A DNA stretch of 64,000 nucleotides from Truepera sp. bin119 (GCA_002239005.1 MPNL01000006.1:30809-94808), one strand, 5' to 3'; positions 34,881 to 45,090 are shown, counted from the stretch's first letter. A program made the numbers and translations. The notes: a model not told the origin generated them from the letters alone.

Positions 34881-35693
34881 GTGGAACTCTATCTAGGGAC
34901 CGGGGGCTACTCGAATAGTGACTGGCAGGGGTTAATCTATCCGGCCGGTAGCAAGCCTGCGCAGTACCTGAGCCACTATGCCCGCCATTTCAACGCTGTC
35001 GAACTTAACAGCAGCTTCTACGCCATCCCCGGTATCCGCGCGTTCGAGGGGATGGTCGCCAAGAGCGGGGCGCGGGTGCGCTTCTCGATCAAAGTGCACC
35101 GCTCCATGACTCACGAGCGCGACGCCGACGAGGAGGTGTACCAGCGACTGTTCGAGTCGGTGATGCCTTTGCGAGAAGCCGGTATGCTGGGGCCCTTCCT
35201 AGCGCAGTTCCCCTACTCGTTTCACCGAACCCGCGAGAACCGGCTTTACCTCAAAAGGGTGGTGGACCGCTTCGTCGAGGCAGGGGAGACGCTAGCAGTG
35301 GAGTTCCGCCACGGAGGGTGGGACAGGCCCGAGGTGGTGGAGGGCCTCAGCTCGTTCGGGGTGGTGGTCGTGAGTGTCGACTACCCCCCGCTCCGGGGCC
35401 TTCCGGAGCCAGAACTGAGGGTCACTGGGCCCGTCGCTTACGTACGCTTGCATGGTCGCAACCGCGAGAAGTGGTGGGGGGGGAGGAGCGCCGCCGAGCG
35501 TCATGACTACCGCTACACACCCGAGGAACTGCGCCCTTGGACGCAGTGGGTTGCCGAGCGGGGGGACGGTCTCGAGCAGGTCTACCTGATGATGTTGAAT
35601 ACCACCAAGGGTCACGCACTCTACAATCTGGTGATACTGCGCGAGCTGTTCGGCGAGCTGGGGATTGAGGCGGATGTGAGTCTCGACCTGTAG
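34881..35693 (+). CDS. DUF72 family protein (YecE-like)
   Basis: 270-aa TIM-barrel protein of unknown function. Family signature: LYLGTGGYSNSDWQGLIYP, YARHFNAVELNSSFYAIPG, RFSIKVHRSMTH, FLAQFPYSFHRTRENR, LAVEFRHGGW, and VAYVRLHGRNREKWW. GTG 34881 is preceded by AAGGGGG; a TTG 24 bases upstream is also in frame. No operon partner. Confidence 0.88.
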   Translation: MELYLGTGGYSNSDWQGLIYPAGSKPAQYLSHYARHFNAVELNSSFYAIPGIRAFEGMVAKSGARVRFSIKVHRSMTHERDADEEVYQRLFESVMPLREAGMLGPFLAQFPYSFHRTRENRLYLKRVVDRFVEAGETLAVEFRHGGWDRPEVVEGLSSFGVVVVSVDYPPLRGLPEPELRVTGPVAYVRLHGRNREKWWGGRSAAERHDYRYTPEELRPWTQWVAERGDGLEQVYLMMLNTTKGHALYNLVILRELFGELGIEADVSLDL

Positions 35694-36151
35694 TCTCGAC
35701 CCCGCCTTATGGGTGGGAAAGTTCTACGCTGGCGGCGAACAATAGCCAGTTGCCTGGATTGAGCACAGGACAGTGAGATTACCCTGAATAACAGCAAGGT
35801 GTTAAGTGTCCTGGTTAGGGGGTTGGGAGTTGCTTAGGCCACCTCTAAGGCGCCTCCTCCGGTGGCGCCATCTGGCTGCAAGCGGGAGCACAGGCGAGCG
35901 GTGGGGCTGGCTGATCTAGGTGGGAGGGATACAGCGTTGCTGGTGCCTCTACCCGTAGTGATGTTTATGGTTCCTGACACTCGCTTCCGTGACGTTTGGT
36001 AAGGCACTTGAGATCGACTTCTCGCCGTGCGCTGTCCGTGCTTGGTTGTCTTGTGCTTGCCTCCAGCTTGGCAGAGTGGGGTGAAACCCGACTCTGCCCA
36101 ACCCGGCGGAGAGTCGCTCTTGCAACTCATACCCGGTTGTCGTAGAGGGGG
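35694..36151. other. Intergenic stretch, nothing recognised
   Basis: About 460 bases between DUF72 and the end of the kinase pseudogene. No supported gene, repeat or RNA was found. Confidence 0.35.
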
Positions 36152-37633
36152 TCAGTGAGAGGGACTGTCGATTGCGGCGAGTTGCTCCTCTACCTTCAGG
36201 TAGCTTCGGTAGGAGGTCTCGTAGATGTCCACATCCGGCCCAGGGCGCAGCTCGTGCTCCACAGGGACAGAGGCTCTAAGTGCGGTCGCTGCGGAGGGGA
36301 ACAGCCCGGCTCCCACCCCGGCGAGGGTCCCGGCGCTGTAGGCCGCAGAGCGGTAGCGGGGTACGACCAGGGGAAGATCCAGAACGTCGGTCACGATCTG
36401 GGCCTAGAGGGGGCTCGCGGCCCCGCCTCCGATCAGGCGGATCTCATTCCAGGTCGCGCCGGCCTCGCGGAGGTCCTCGAGAGCTGCGCGGACCTGGAAA
36501 GCGACCCCTTCGAGGATCGAGCGTGTCAGGTGAGGGCGGCCGTGGTGGATGGTGACTCCGGTGAAGCTCGCACGCAGGTTCGGATTCCACTGCGGGGCGA
36601 ACTCGCCGAGCAGGTGGGGGTGGAACAGCATTCCATCACACCCGGGCTGCATCCATAGCCCGGTAGACCCCGTCGTTGCTCAGGTCGGGCCAGAGGGCGC
36701 TGCGGGCCCAAGCGGTAGGCAGCCGCCCCGTACTTGGTGACCGACCCGGGATACCACAGCCCAGTGAGGACGGACGTGGGGGTAGTTCAGCCGGTGCGAG
36801 CCGGGTATGGGCTCCTCGTACACGATCATGAGGCGACCTACGCTGGAGAGTTTGACGATGGCCTGACCGGGCTGGGTCGCCCCGGCACCGAGCACTTCGG
36901 CGGCAGTGTCGGTGGTGCCGGTCAGGATCGAGGTGCCCTTGGGCAGGCCGGTGTCGGCGGCCCCATCGGGGCCTACGCGTCCCGCGATCTCTAGTGGTCG
37001 CCTGGGCTTGGGGAGGGCTGAGGGGGCGAGTTCCAGGTCGCGGGCGAACCCCTCAATCCAGCGTGAGTTCCGGGGGTCGAACAGGAACGAGCCCGTTGGG
37101 TCGACGGTGTCGGTGATGGGCGAGGGGGCGAGTCGGTGACGCACGTAATCCTTGGGGAAGAGTAGGCTGGCGACCCGCGCCCACACCTCAGGCTCGTTCT
37201 GCCGGACCCACAGGAGTTGGGGTCAGGTCCACAGGACATCAATGCCGTTGCAGGGGCGTCTCTCGATCTCGGCACCCCAGCGGGCCTGGATTTCGGCGAC
37301 CTGGGCCTGACTGCGCCGGTCCCAGAAATGGATCGAGGGGCGGAGCACCTCACCACGCCGATCGAGTAGCACCGGGTTGTGGGTGGCACCCACGATGCAG
37401 ACGGAGACCACAGCTGCCGAGGGGACCCCGCTCACCTTGAGGACCCGGCGTACAGTGTCGCAGAAGGCGGCGTACCAATCTTCGGGATCCTGCTCGACCC
37501 AGTCCGGGTGCGGATGGTGGCTGGGGTACTCGCGGGAGTTGGCGGCGACCACCTCGCCGCGACCGTTGAGGAGCACCGTCTTGCTGCTGCCGGTGCCGAT
37601 ATCGCTACCGAGCAGGAAGGGGTCGGTCGCCAC
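36152..37633 (-). pseudogene. FGGY-family carbohydrate kinase, multiply broken
   Basis: About 490 codons of a xylulokinase-like sugar kinase can be followed: LGSDIGTGSSKTVLLNGRGE (phosphate-binding), HPDWVEQDPEDWYAAF, a second part with FPKDYVRHRL and TGTTDTAAEVLGAGA, then DGMLFHPHLLGE, LTRSILEGVAFQVRAALEDL and IRLIGGGAASPL. Breaks: an in-frame TGA near 37228, at least two frameshifts at 36660-36760, and a TAG near 36402 in place of the Trp codon of SPLW. Downstream of the creatininase gene. Either decayed or badly assembled. Confidence 0.8.
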
Positions 37634-37667
37634 ATCTTCTGTAGCCCGATCCCTGGCCGTCCAGGGG

Positions 37668-38600
37668 CTATAGGACCCGGTCGACGAACTCCCGGGTATG
37701 CACCTCGACCGGCACCTTCATCAGCTCGAGCACCCCCCTGGCAACGTGCTCAGAGAGGCGCCGGAACGACTCTTCCCCCTTCTCTTTGGTGGCGCGCAGG
37801 GGGTTGCCGATCACACCGCTCTCGATGAACTCGTGGTGATCCATCGGGAAGTTGAAGTAGGTGTAGCCCTCGAACTCGACATCGGGCATGCCGTCCTTCT
37901 TGGCGAAGCTGTCGGGCAGGCAGTCGGGAATGTGGGCCTTGGTGAAGGCGGCACGGTCCATGCGGACGATGTCTTCGTTCCAGGCGAGATCCTGTGAGGT
38001 CTCGAGTTCGCTCGCGTGCCAGCCGGGTGTCTCCTCAGGGGGATTCTCCATGAGACCGACGAGAATGCCGGTGTAGCGCTCCATGTAGGGTTTGACGAAG
38101 CCGATCAGTGCACCGGTCTCATAGCGAAGTTGGCGCAGCACCGGGTCGACCACCTTGATGTTGGAGCCGTGACCGTTGATAAAGATGATCCGGTTGAAGC
38201 CGTGGTGGATCAGGCTTCGGGCCACGTCGTGCATGACGGCTGACAGGGTGCTGCTGCGGACGGTGATAGTGCCGCGCCCCAACCCCGGCTCGTGCATGTG
38301 CTGGGGTGAGTAGCCCATCCAGATCGGCGGAGTATGTAGCACCGCGATCTGCTCTGCCACCCGCCGCGAGACCTCGACCGCGGTGATGGTGTCGGTGTAG
38401 AGCGGGAGGTGGGGGCCGTGCTGCTCGAGGCTCGCCACCGGGACCAGGATGAGGTCCTTATGCTCCAGGTACTCCCGAATATCGGTGATCGTCAGATTGC
38501 CGAGATCCCAGGAGAGCAACCTCTCCCTGAGCGCCTCGTCCCCCTCGGTCAGGTGGGGTAAGCCCTGGAGTTTGAGTTGGTCGCTACTGCTTGATATCAC
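37668..38600 (-). CDS. Creatininase-family amidohydrolase
   Basis: 310 aa. Metal-binding motifs of the creatininase/MftE superfamily: ILVPVASLEQHGPHLPLYTD (Glu, His, Asp), IIFINGHGSNIKVV, and the Glu in WHASELETSQ. The superfamily hydrolyses cyclic amides or formamides; substrate here unknown. The GTG start overlaps the UPF0261 stop as GTGA, so the two are co-translated. Confidence 0.85.
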   Translation of the reverse strand: MISSSSDQLKLQGLPHLTEGDEALRERLLSWDLGNLTITDIREYLEHKDLILVPVASLEQHGPHLPLYTDTITAVEVSRRVAEQIAVLHTPPIWMGYSPQHMHEPGLGRGTITVRSSTLSAVMHDVARSLIHHGFNRIIFINGHGSNIKVVDPVLRQLRYETGALIGFVKPYMERYTGILVGLMENPPEETPGWHASELETSQDLAWNEDIVRMDRAAFTKAHIPDCLPDSFAKKDGMPDVEFEGYTYFNFPMDHHEFIESGVIGNPLRATKEKGEESFRRLSEHVARGVLELMKVPVEVHTREFVDRVL

Positions 38601-39838
38601 GGCGTCTCCTTGCTTCCGTAGGACTTCATTAGCTCGAGAAACAGCTCGGCCACCTCGCGACCGAACGCGGGCTCGTTGACGTGGTACTCGAAGGTGCGGA
38701 CGGGGATGTCGGATCGGATCTCGCGCCTCAGGGTCTCCAGGTAGGCTGAGTCGGCCTCGGGGTTCCAGAAGGGGCCTCCAGGCACGTTGGGGATCGACAG
38801 GCCTCGGGTAGGTACGGCGACGACCACGGGTGCCCGGGCGCCGTCGAGCTTCTCCGCGAAGATATATCCGAGCTGGATCATCTCGTCTCGGCTAGCGCGC
38901 ACCAGGATGTACTCGGGGTTGTGATCGTAGACGGGTCGACCCTCTAGCTCTGTCGGTACAGTCCCGGTGTTCCAGACACTGAAGTCGATGCAACCGGGAA
39001 CGACGACCTGGGGCAGACCGAGGCGGCCGACCTCCGTGAGGCGGCGAGGGCCACCATCGTGGATTCCGCCCACCAGCGGGTCGTAGACCTCGTTGGTGGT
39101 GAAGTCTATGACCCCGACGAACTGGCCCGCAGCCGCCAGCTCCTCCATCGCTGGCCCGCCGACGCCGTTGGAGTGAAAGATGACGGCTTCGTAGCCCGCC
39201 TCCTCAAGGCGCCCCTTGGCGGCCATCACCGAGGCCGTGGTGTTGCCGAGCATGGTCATGGCCACGAACCGATCTGGGCCCCCCGGCTTGGGGAGCCCGT
39301 GTCCGTACTCCAGCATCCCCTTGAGCGCGGCTGCCACGTTGTCGAAGATGGTGCAGGCGATGGGGTTGAGACCGAGGATATCGACCACCGAGTGGATCAC
39401 CACCATGTCCTTGGTGCCCACTAGCGGGTCGAAGTAGTGATGCCCGGAGGCGATGGGGGAGACCAGGACCTTGGGCACCCCCACCGGCAGAGCCATCATG
39501 GCGGCGGCACCCATCACTGCACCCTCAGCACCGCCCATGCTCACTGCGGCGTCGAGTCGCCCCTCAGCATAGAGGGTCGCAGTGAGCCTCTTCAGCGCCT
39601 CGCGCATGCCGTGGACGGCGCGGCCCCGACTCCCCGCTCGCTGGAGGTCCTCGATCGTGGTGCCGCCGTAGCTGGCCACCTCGGCATGGTCGATATCCGG
39701 CGCGATGCCCAGCGGCTCGCCCAGGATGCCGGAGTCCACCAGGAGGGTGTCTAAGCCGAGCGCCCGCAGCCGGTCGCGCAGGTAGCCTAGCTCAGGCCCC
39801 TTGGTGTCGAGCGTGCCGATCAGGACAACGGTTGCCAC
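38597..39838 (-). CDS. UPF0261 / Tm-1-like ATP-binding protein
   Basis: 413 aa, matching the UPF0261 family, related to the plant virus-resistance protein Tm-1: VVLIGTLDTKGPELGYLRDRL, GGTTIEDLQRAGSRGRAV, SMGGAEGAVMGAAAMMALP, FHSNGVGGPAMEELAAAGQF, and NVPGGPFWNPEADSAYLETL. The biochemical role is not established; bacterial members sit in catabolic operons. GTG start, 40 bases after the TIM-barrel gene. Confidence 0.88.
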   Translation of the reverse strand: MATVVLIGTLDTKGPELGYLRDRLRALGLDTLLVDSGILGEPLGIAPDIDHAEVASYGGTTIEDLQRAGSRGRAVHGMREALKRLTATLYAEGRLDAAVSMGGAEGAVMGAAAMMALPVGVPKVLVSPIASGHHYFDPLVGTKDMVVIHSVVDILGLNPIACTIFDNVAAALKGMLEYGHGLPKPGGPDRFVAMTMLGNTTASVMAAKGRLEEAGYEAVIFHSNGVGGPAMEELAAAGQFVGVIDFTTNEVYDPLVGGIHDGGPRRLTEVGRLGLPQVVVPGCIDFSVWNTGTVPTELEGRPVYDHNPEYILVRASRDEMIQLGYIFAEKLDGARAPVVVAVPTRGLSIPNVPGGPFWNPEADSAYLETLRREIRSDIPVRTFEYHVNEPAFGREVAELFLELMKSYGSKETP

Positions 39839-39878
39839 GGATCGGTCCCCCCGGTGCCATCTTGGTGGTGCATCGACG

Positions 39879-40766
39879 TCAGCGGATCAGGGGCAGCAGC
39901 GTCTTGGCTGTCGTCTCTACCAGCCAGCTGTAGAACTCTTCGGAGAGGACGCCGCTGCCGTGGTCCTCGATGAACTTAAGCTGCTCCGCAGTCAGCTCCG
40001 CTTCGGCGGCGGCGCTGGCGTTCTTGTAGGGGTTGGCGGGAGTACGGTCTAGGGGGGCGACGAATTCGACCGTGAGCGCACCGTCGTAGCCGATCTCCTT
40101 GAGCGTGCCCACGATGTCGCGCCAGTTGAGTTGGCCCTGGCCGCAGGCCATCCGGTTGTTGTCGGCCACATGAAAGTCGTAGAGCCGCTCGCCGGTCGCC
40201 TGTAGGGCAACTCGGAAGTCGGCCTCCTCCATATTCATGTGGTAGGCGTCTAAGCAGACGCCGCACTCGGGTCCGACCGCTTCGGCTAGGAGCAGCGCCT
40301 GGTCGTGACGGTTCAGGAAGTTGGTTTCGAAGCGGTTGAGCGGCTCCAGAGCGATCCGGATGCCCTCTCGCTGGGCGTGGGCGTAGACCTCCCTGAGACC
40401 CTCGACAGCCCAGTTCCACTCGGTCTCCTCGTCAGCCTGGGCGTGGACCTTGCCCACCTCCGAGGGCACGATGCTCATGACCTCGCCCTCGAGCTCTCTG
40501 ACCATACTGACCGAGTCCTTAAGGTATCGGACGGACTTCTCCCGGCCCGCCTCGTCGTCCTGGATGAGGTCGAGACCGGTGAACATGAGGCTGATTGAGC
40601 CCCAGCAGCGGAGTCCATTCTCCTTCAGCAATCTGCGCACCTCGGCGGTGTCGTACTTGTCCGGCTCGGCTCCGATCTCGATGCTCCCGTAGCCGTACTT
40701 GGCGAGCCTGCGGATGGTGACCTCAATCGGCTCCGCCCTCATCCAGTTGTGCATGGAAAGATGCAT
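39879..40766 (-). CDS. Xylose isomerase-like TIM-barrel epimerase
   Basis: 295 aa of the sugar phosphate isomerase/epimerase family, similar to D-tagatose 3-epimerases: metal Glu in ALEPLNRFETNFLNR, Asp/His in GVCLDAYHMNMEEAD, His in DFHVADNNR, Glu in GALTVEFVAPLDRT. The GQGQLNWRDIVGTLKEIGYD stretch is typical. A strong GAGGAGGT ribosome-binding site precedes the ATG. It lies 33 bases after the Fe-S subunit gene. Confidence 0.88.
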   Translation of the reverse strand: MHLSMHNWMRAEPIEVTIRRLAKYGYGSIEIGAEPDKYDTAEVRRLLKENGLRCWGSISLMFTGLDLIQDDEAGREKSVRYLKDSVSMVRELEGEVMSIVPSEVGKVHAQADEETEWNWAVEGLREVYAHAQREGIRIALEPLNRFETNFLNRHDQALLLAEAVGPECGVCLDAYHMNMEEADFRVALQATGERLYDFHVADNNRMACGQGQLNWRDIVGTLKEIGYDGALTVEFVAPLDRTPANPYKNASAAAEAELTAEQLKFIEDHGSGVLSEEFYSWLVETTAKTLLPLIR

Positions 40767-40799
40767 ATCCCTTACCTCCTCAGGTAATATCTAGCTCGG

Positions 40800-41897
40800 C
40801 TAAGGCTTCAGGTGCGTGGCCAGCGTTTCGTAGAGCCCTCGGACTGCAAGATTATGCGCTGCTGCGTGGCGACAGAGTTGTGCGAGGCTGCCCGGGTCTT
40901 CGCAGAAGAGTACCTCCGCCCCGCGGCTGCGGGCGTCCTCGAGTCGGGCCCGTGTCAGCGCGTCGGCGAGTTCGGGGTGGGTGAACTGGAGCGCGGTGCT
41001 CCCCACTGGATGGGCCCGCTGCCGATGCCAGAAGAGTTCGACCGGCTCGGTCGGCATGAGCGACCTCAGGAGCGACCGGGGGGCCTCGAAGCGCTCTGGA
41101 GTGCGCGCAGCGTGGGTGGGATCGACATAGGCGTAGGCGCCATCCTCCAAAGCGGGCGTGAACGCCAGCCGCCCCGCCCGGAGTCCGTCGGCGAGGAGGG
41201 TAGCGAGGTCGACGATCTCGACTCCCGCTGGCCAGTCGAGCCCGAGCCTCCCGGTGTAGAGTTGCGAGAGGGTGAAGTGGTCCCCCGGGGAGAGAACGAC
41301 GAGCCTTCCGGCGCCGGTGGCATCGAGCTCCTCGAGGGTGGCCTTGGCCTGAGTTCGGGCGGTCTCGATCAGGCCCAGGGACGATGCCAGGAAGCCGCTG
41401 CTGCGCCCCCGGCTGATCGGCACCGGACTTTCGCCGAGGGCACCCAGCAGGGTGCAGGCGGCACCGACGCTGGCGGGCCACAGGTGGTGGGCTTCGTCGC
41501 CGACGAACAGAGCTGTCTCGGCCTGTCCCTTGGCGGTTTCGACGGGGGCCTCGCCGAAGGGAGAGGCGTGCCGCCGGAACCTCTCCTCGAGTTCGTAGGC
41601 TGCGGCGGGTGCTAAGCGGGAGGCGACCAACTCCGCCCGAACGAGGGCTACCGCTTCGGAGAAGGGCTGGTCGGTGACGCAGTTGGCCTGGGCCACGCCA
41701 GCGTCCACCTCGCTGTAGAGGACGCCGATCATCTCCTCGTTCCAGTCGATGAGACCGCGCTGCTCCGACACGGCCACCAGGGCGATGCCGTGCGGGGTGA
41801 GGGTCTCGCGCCGGGTGATCAGGCCCAGCGGGTCGACATGCCTACACATTAGGCAGTAGCGACAGTTCTCGAGAGTGGCGAGCGCCCTCTCGTTCAC
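40800..41897 (-). CDS. Fe-S oxidoreductase subunit, GlcF-like
   Basis: 365 aa. Near the N-terminus is one Fe-S motif, NCRYCLMCRHVDPLG (CxxCxxC, lacking the fourth CP of classic ferredoxin clusters). The rest resembles glycolate-oxidase-type iron-sulfur subunits only loosely (GESPVPISRGRSSGFLASSL, LVVLSPGDHFTLSQLYTGRL). The GTG start overlaps the FAD subunit stop as GTGA, so the two very probably form one complex. Confidence 0.75.
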   Translation of the reverse strand: MNERALATLENCRYCLMCRHVDPLGLITRRETLTPHGIALVAVSEQRGLIDWNEEMIGVLYSEVDAGVAQANCVTDQPFSEAVALVRAELVASRLAPAAAYELEERFRRHASPFGEAPVETAKGQAETALFVGDEAHHLWPASVGAACTLLGALGESPVPISRGRSSGFLASSLGLIETARTQAKATLEELDATGAGRLVVLSPGDHFTLSQLYTGRLGLDWPAGVEIVDLATLLADGLRAGRLAFTPALEDGAYAYVDPTHAARTPERFEAPRSLLRSLMPTEPVELFWHRQRAHPVGSTALQFTHPELADALTRARLEDARSRGAEVLFCEDPGSLAQLCRHAAAHNLAVRGLYETLATHLKP

Positions 41898-43348
41898 CGC
41901 TCCACTCCGGTGCCCGGCCCGAAGCCGACCTTGCCGGGGTTCATGATCCCATTCGGGTCGAGCGCCCTCTTGATCGCCTCGAGCATCGGCCAGGCCGCCC
42001 CGTACTGGCGCCGCATAAAGCGGGACAGCTTCAGCCCGATGCCGTGGTGCTCGTTGATCATGCCACCGTTCTCGAGAACCGCCGTCATGGCGGTGTTCCA
42101 GACCCGGTTGTGGAGGCGGATGGCTTCGCGCGCGTCCTCGGGCGGGTTGCGGATGATGAAGCGGCTGTAGAGCATCGCCCCCCAGTGAAACCAGTGCGAG
42201 AAGTGTCCGATGAAGTCCACATTCCAAGCCGCGTACTCGCTCTCGACCGCCCCCTTTTCGGCGTAGTAGATCCTCTCGATCCGGTCGTAGGTGCTGACGG
42301 TCTCGGTAGTGCCGTACATCCAGGGGAGCTTGAGATTCTGAGGCGGGTAGTAGAAGTCGTAGCGGTGTTCCCACCAGGATTCGCCTGGCTCCCGCCCTAG
42401 GTCCTCGGCTCCCAGGCGCGTGCAGATCTCCAGGGCTTTCCGCTCCTGCAGGGTGGCGATGTCAGCGTCTCCGTCGAAGCCGAGTACCATATAGGCCCCC
42501 TCATACTCGTGCCCCAAGATGGTTTTGACGCGCGATGCGGTCGACCGGGGATCATAGATGCGGATCACGGTGGGCTCGAGGCGGCGTGTCATCAGCAACC
42601 TGCCGGCCTCGAGTGCGCGACTTAGGTCGTCGAAGAGCAGCGCGCGGAAGAGGCGGGTCTCAGGCAGGTAATCGACCTGCATGGTCGCCTCGGTGATGAC
42701 CCCGAGCGTGCCCTCCGAGCCGAGGAAGAGGCGGAAGAAGTCGGGGCCGGCGGCGTGCTGGGGTACGCCCGGCGTGCGAATGACCTCACCGGTCGGCAGG
42801 ACCACCTCCATAGACAGCACCAGGTCCTCGGCCTTGCCGTACTTGGTGCTGACGGTGCCGGATCCGCGCGGCGCCAGGTAGCCGCCCAGGGTGGCACAGT
42901 TGGCGGAGGCGGGGTAGTGGGGGAGTGTGAGTCCTCTCTCATTGAGAGCCCACTCGAGTTGGGAGCCGTTGATACCCGCCTGGGCCGTGACGGTGAGCGA
43001 GATCTCGTCTATGTCGACGATCCTGTCGAGTCGTTTGGTGTCGAGGACGATACCGCCGAAGAGCGGCAGAGCGCCGCCCTGCGATCCCGAACCACCCCCC
43101 CAGGGGACGACGGGGATGCGGTAGCTGTTAGCGATCTTGAGGACCTCAGAGACCTCGCTTGCCGAGCCGGGATGGACAATAAAGTCGGGGGTGCGAGGCC
43201 GCTCACCCCGATCTAGCCACATCTGCGGTAGCCAGAACCAGTCGGTCGCGTAGACCAGCCTGTCGCTCTCCTGGGTCGAGATGTGACTAGCCCCCACGAT
43301 CTCCTCGAGTTCGCTGCGGAGCATGTCGTGCTGGACGCCTAGGTTCAC
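41894..43348 (-). CDS. FAD-linked oxidase, GlcD/AGPS-like
   Basis: 484 aa of the VAO/PCMH flavoprotein family: the FAD domain with RIPVVPWGGGSGSQGGALPL, TAQAGINGSQLEWALNERGL, ASANCATLGGYLAPRGSG and FFRLFLGSEGTLGVITEATM, and a C-terminal domain ending NEHHGIGLKLSRFM and IKRALDPNGIMNPGKVG. Oxidises hydroxy acids or similar in known relatives; the Fe-S partner is encoded next. GTG start with a GAGG six bases upstream. Lies 46 bases after gntR. Confidence 0.88.
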   Translation of the reverse strand: MNLGVQHDMLRSELEEIVGASHISTQESDRLVYATDWFWLPQMWLDRGERPRTPDFIVHPGSASEVSEVLKIANSYRIPVVPWGGGSGSQGGALPLFGGIVLDTKRLDRIVDIDEISLTVTAQAGINGSQLEWALNERGLTLPHYPASANCATLGGYLAPRGSGTVSTKYGKAEDLVLSMEVVLPTGEVIRTPGVPQHAAGPDFFRLFLGSEGTLGVITEATMQVDYLPETRLFRALLFDDLSRALEAGRLLMTRRLEPTVIRIYDPRSTASRVKTILGHEYEGAYMVLGFDGDADIATLQERKALEICTRLGAEDLGREPGESWWEHRYDFYYPPQNLKLPWMYGTTETVSTYDRIERIYYAEKGAVESEYAAWNVDFIGHFSHWFHWGAMLYSRFIIRNPPEDAREAIRLHNRVWNTAMTAVLENGGMINEHHGIGLKLSRFMRRQYGAAWPMLEAIKRALDPNGIMNPGKVGFGPGTGVER

Positions 43349-43394
43349 CTGCTGCCTCGCTTGGTCGTTCCGTTTCGGATCGGTTGCAGTTCGC

Positions 43395-44087
43395 TCATCG
43401 GTAGCTGATTCGCCTGAGCAGGCTGTTGGTTAGAGCGGCGATGTGAGCCTCCATGGCCTCCTTGGCCAAGTTCCCGTCCCTGGTCTTGAGGGCCTCGACC
43501 ACCGCCCGGTGCTCCTCGGTGCAGGCCTTCAGGCGTGCGGGATCGGTGTGGGTGTCGATGCTGGCCATGTGATGGACCCGGGTCTTGAGCTGGATCACGG
43601 TCTCGCTAAGGAGCCGGTTCGGACAGGCCTCCTTAAGGATCTCGTGGTAGGCCACATCCTCCACCACCCAGTTGAGGAGGTCGTGCCGCTGCGCGGTCCG
43701 CACGAGCCTCTCTGTCACTGTCTCGAGAGCCTCGAGTTGTTCGTCGGTGATGGCTTCTGCCGCTAGCCGGGCCTGTTCGGGCTCGAGCAGGGAGCGGATA
43801 TGGAGGACATCGAGAAGATCCTGGATAGTACGATTGGCAACGGTGACGGCGTGGCCCGGGACCGACTCGGCCAGCCCCTCCTGGACAAGCTGTTGGAGGG
43901 CTTCGCGCACCGGTGTCCGGCTGATCCCCAGGAGCTTGGAGAGGCGGGTCTCCGTCAGCGGCTCCCCGGGCTTGAGTTGGGAGTCGCGGATCGCGTCCTT
44001 GATGCGGGTGTAGGCGAACTCCCTCCGCGTGAGATCCTGAGAGAGTTGATCCCCTCGGTTGGCGAAGAACATATCTAGCTTATCCAT
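43395..44087 (-). CDS. GntR/FCD-family transcriptional regulator
   Basis: 230 aa: an N-terminal winged helix (FAYTRIKDAIRDSQLKPGEP, LTETRLSKLLGISRTPVREALQQL) and an FCD ligand domain with the metal residues in VVEDVAYHEILKEA, TRVHHMASI and EEHRAVVEAL. FCD regulators sense small organic acids. First gene of the leftward catabolic operon; two palindromes in its upstream region (44149-44156, 44169-44180) are likely its operators. Confidence 0.9.
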   Translation of the reverse strand: MDKLDMFFANRGDQLSQDLTRREFAYTRIKDAIRDSQLKPGEPLTETRLSKLLGISRTPVREALQQLVQEGLAESVPGHAVTVANRTIQDLLDVLHIRSLLEPEQARLAAEAITDEQLEALETVTERLVRTAQRHDLLNWVVEDVAYHEILKEACPNRLLSETVIQLKTRVHHMASIDTHTDPARLKACTEEHRAVVEALKTRDGNLAKEAMEAHIAALTNSLLRRISYR

Positions 44088-44148
44088 AGCTTCCGCTCGT
44101 GGTCGCCTGCGTCGACCGCCTGACACCCCGTAGGAGCGTCGCGATAGC

Positions 44149-44180
44149 TGTATACATCCTGAACCCCCTCTGTATGCAGA
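44149..44180. promoter_or_regulatory. Paired operator candidates of the GntR/FCD regulator
   Basis: TGTATACA (44149-44156, perfect palindrome, preceded by C) and TCTGTATGCAGA (44169-44180). Their centres are 22 bp apart, two helical turns. The same core recurs as TTCTGTATGCAAG at 46312-46324. They lie between gntR and the divergent genes. Confidence 0.55.
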
Positions 44181-44199
44181 CTTCAAGATACGAACCCTT

Positions 44200-44985
44200 C
44201 GGTTCCATGTCAAGGCCCCCCTCAGGCGCCTCTCCGGGGAGGAGATCGACAGTCGGACCGGCGAGGTGGCCGAGATGCTGCATATCGACCACCTGCTCGA
44301 TCGCAAGACAGCCAACCTCTCGGGTGGGGAGATGCAGCGTGTCTCGATCGGTCGGGCCATCGTCCGCAGGCCGAGGGTGTTTCTGATGGACGAGCTGCTC
44401 TCGAACCTCGACGCCAAGCTCAGGGAGTCGCTGCGGGTCGAACTCAAGCACCTTCAGAAGACCCCCAGGGGGTCACCACGCTCTTCGTCACCCACGATCA
44501 GATCGAGGCCCTGACGATGGCCGATCGACTTGCAGTCCTCTCCGAGGGGAGGATCATCCAGGTCGGCATCCCGGAGGATATCTACGACCGCCCCGCTACC
44601 ACCTACGTGGCACAGCTTGTGGGTACCCCCCAGATCAACTTGGTTGAGGCGGTGCGGTCGAATGGGAGGCTGAGGCTCCGCCGGGGGTGCGGTGGGGTTT
44701 GCGGCCCCGAGCACCTTCGACCTCCCCGAAGAGTTCCTCCTCGGCATCCGCCCCGAGGATGTCGTTATCCGTCTGGACGGGGAGCACAGGGGCGAGATCA
44801 TTCTCACCAAACCCTTGGGTGTGGAGACGATCGTCCACCTGAGGACGGGCGATGAGGTGTTACTGTCGATCCTGTGGGGTTTCAGCCACCTCTCGATCGG
44901 CGAGGAGGTCGCCTTCACCGTCGGTGATGAGCGCCTTCAGTTCTTCTCGACCGACGGAAACCGGATTGCCCGGGAGGTCTCGTGA
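44200..44985 (+). pseudogene. MalK/UgpC-type ABC transporter ATPase, truncated and frameshifted
   Basis: Starts abruptly at RFHVKAPLRRLSGEEID: the first ~100 codons with the Walker A are missing. The signature LSGGEMQRVSIGRAIVRRP and Walker B VFLMDELLSNLDAKLRE (Leu instead of the usual Pro) follow; then frame changes near 44462 and 44670 lead to MADRLAVLSEGRIIQVGIPE and the TOBE domain (EFLLGIRPEDVVIRLDGEHR). Sugar-import ATPases of this kind serve with binding proteins and permeases, none of which remain here. Confidence 0.8.
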
Positions 44986-45090
44986 GGGCAGGTGTGAACA
45001 CCTGGGTGTGGTTCTTAGCCGCCACCGAACGCTTGGCGGTGGTGCCGAAGCTCGGGTGGGTATGGTGCTGACACTGAAGGAGGATAGGGT

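Noticed and set aside
35834..36130. 98-codon minus-strand frame after DUF72
   Set aside because: No ribosome-binding site or similarity, Ser/Arg/Thr-rich composition.
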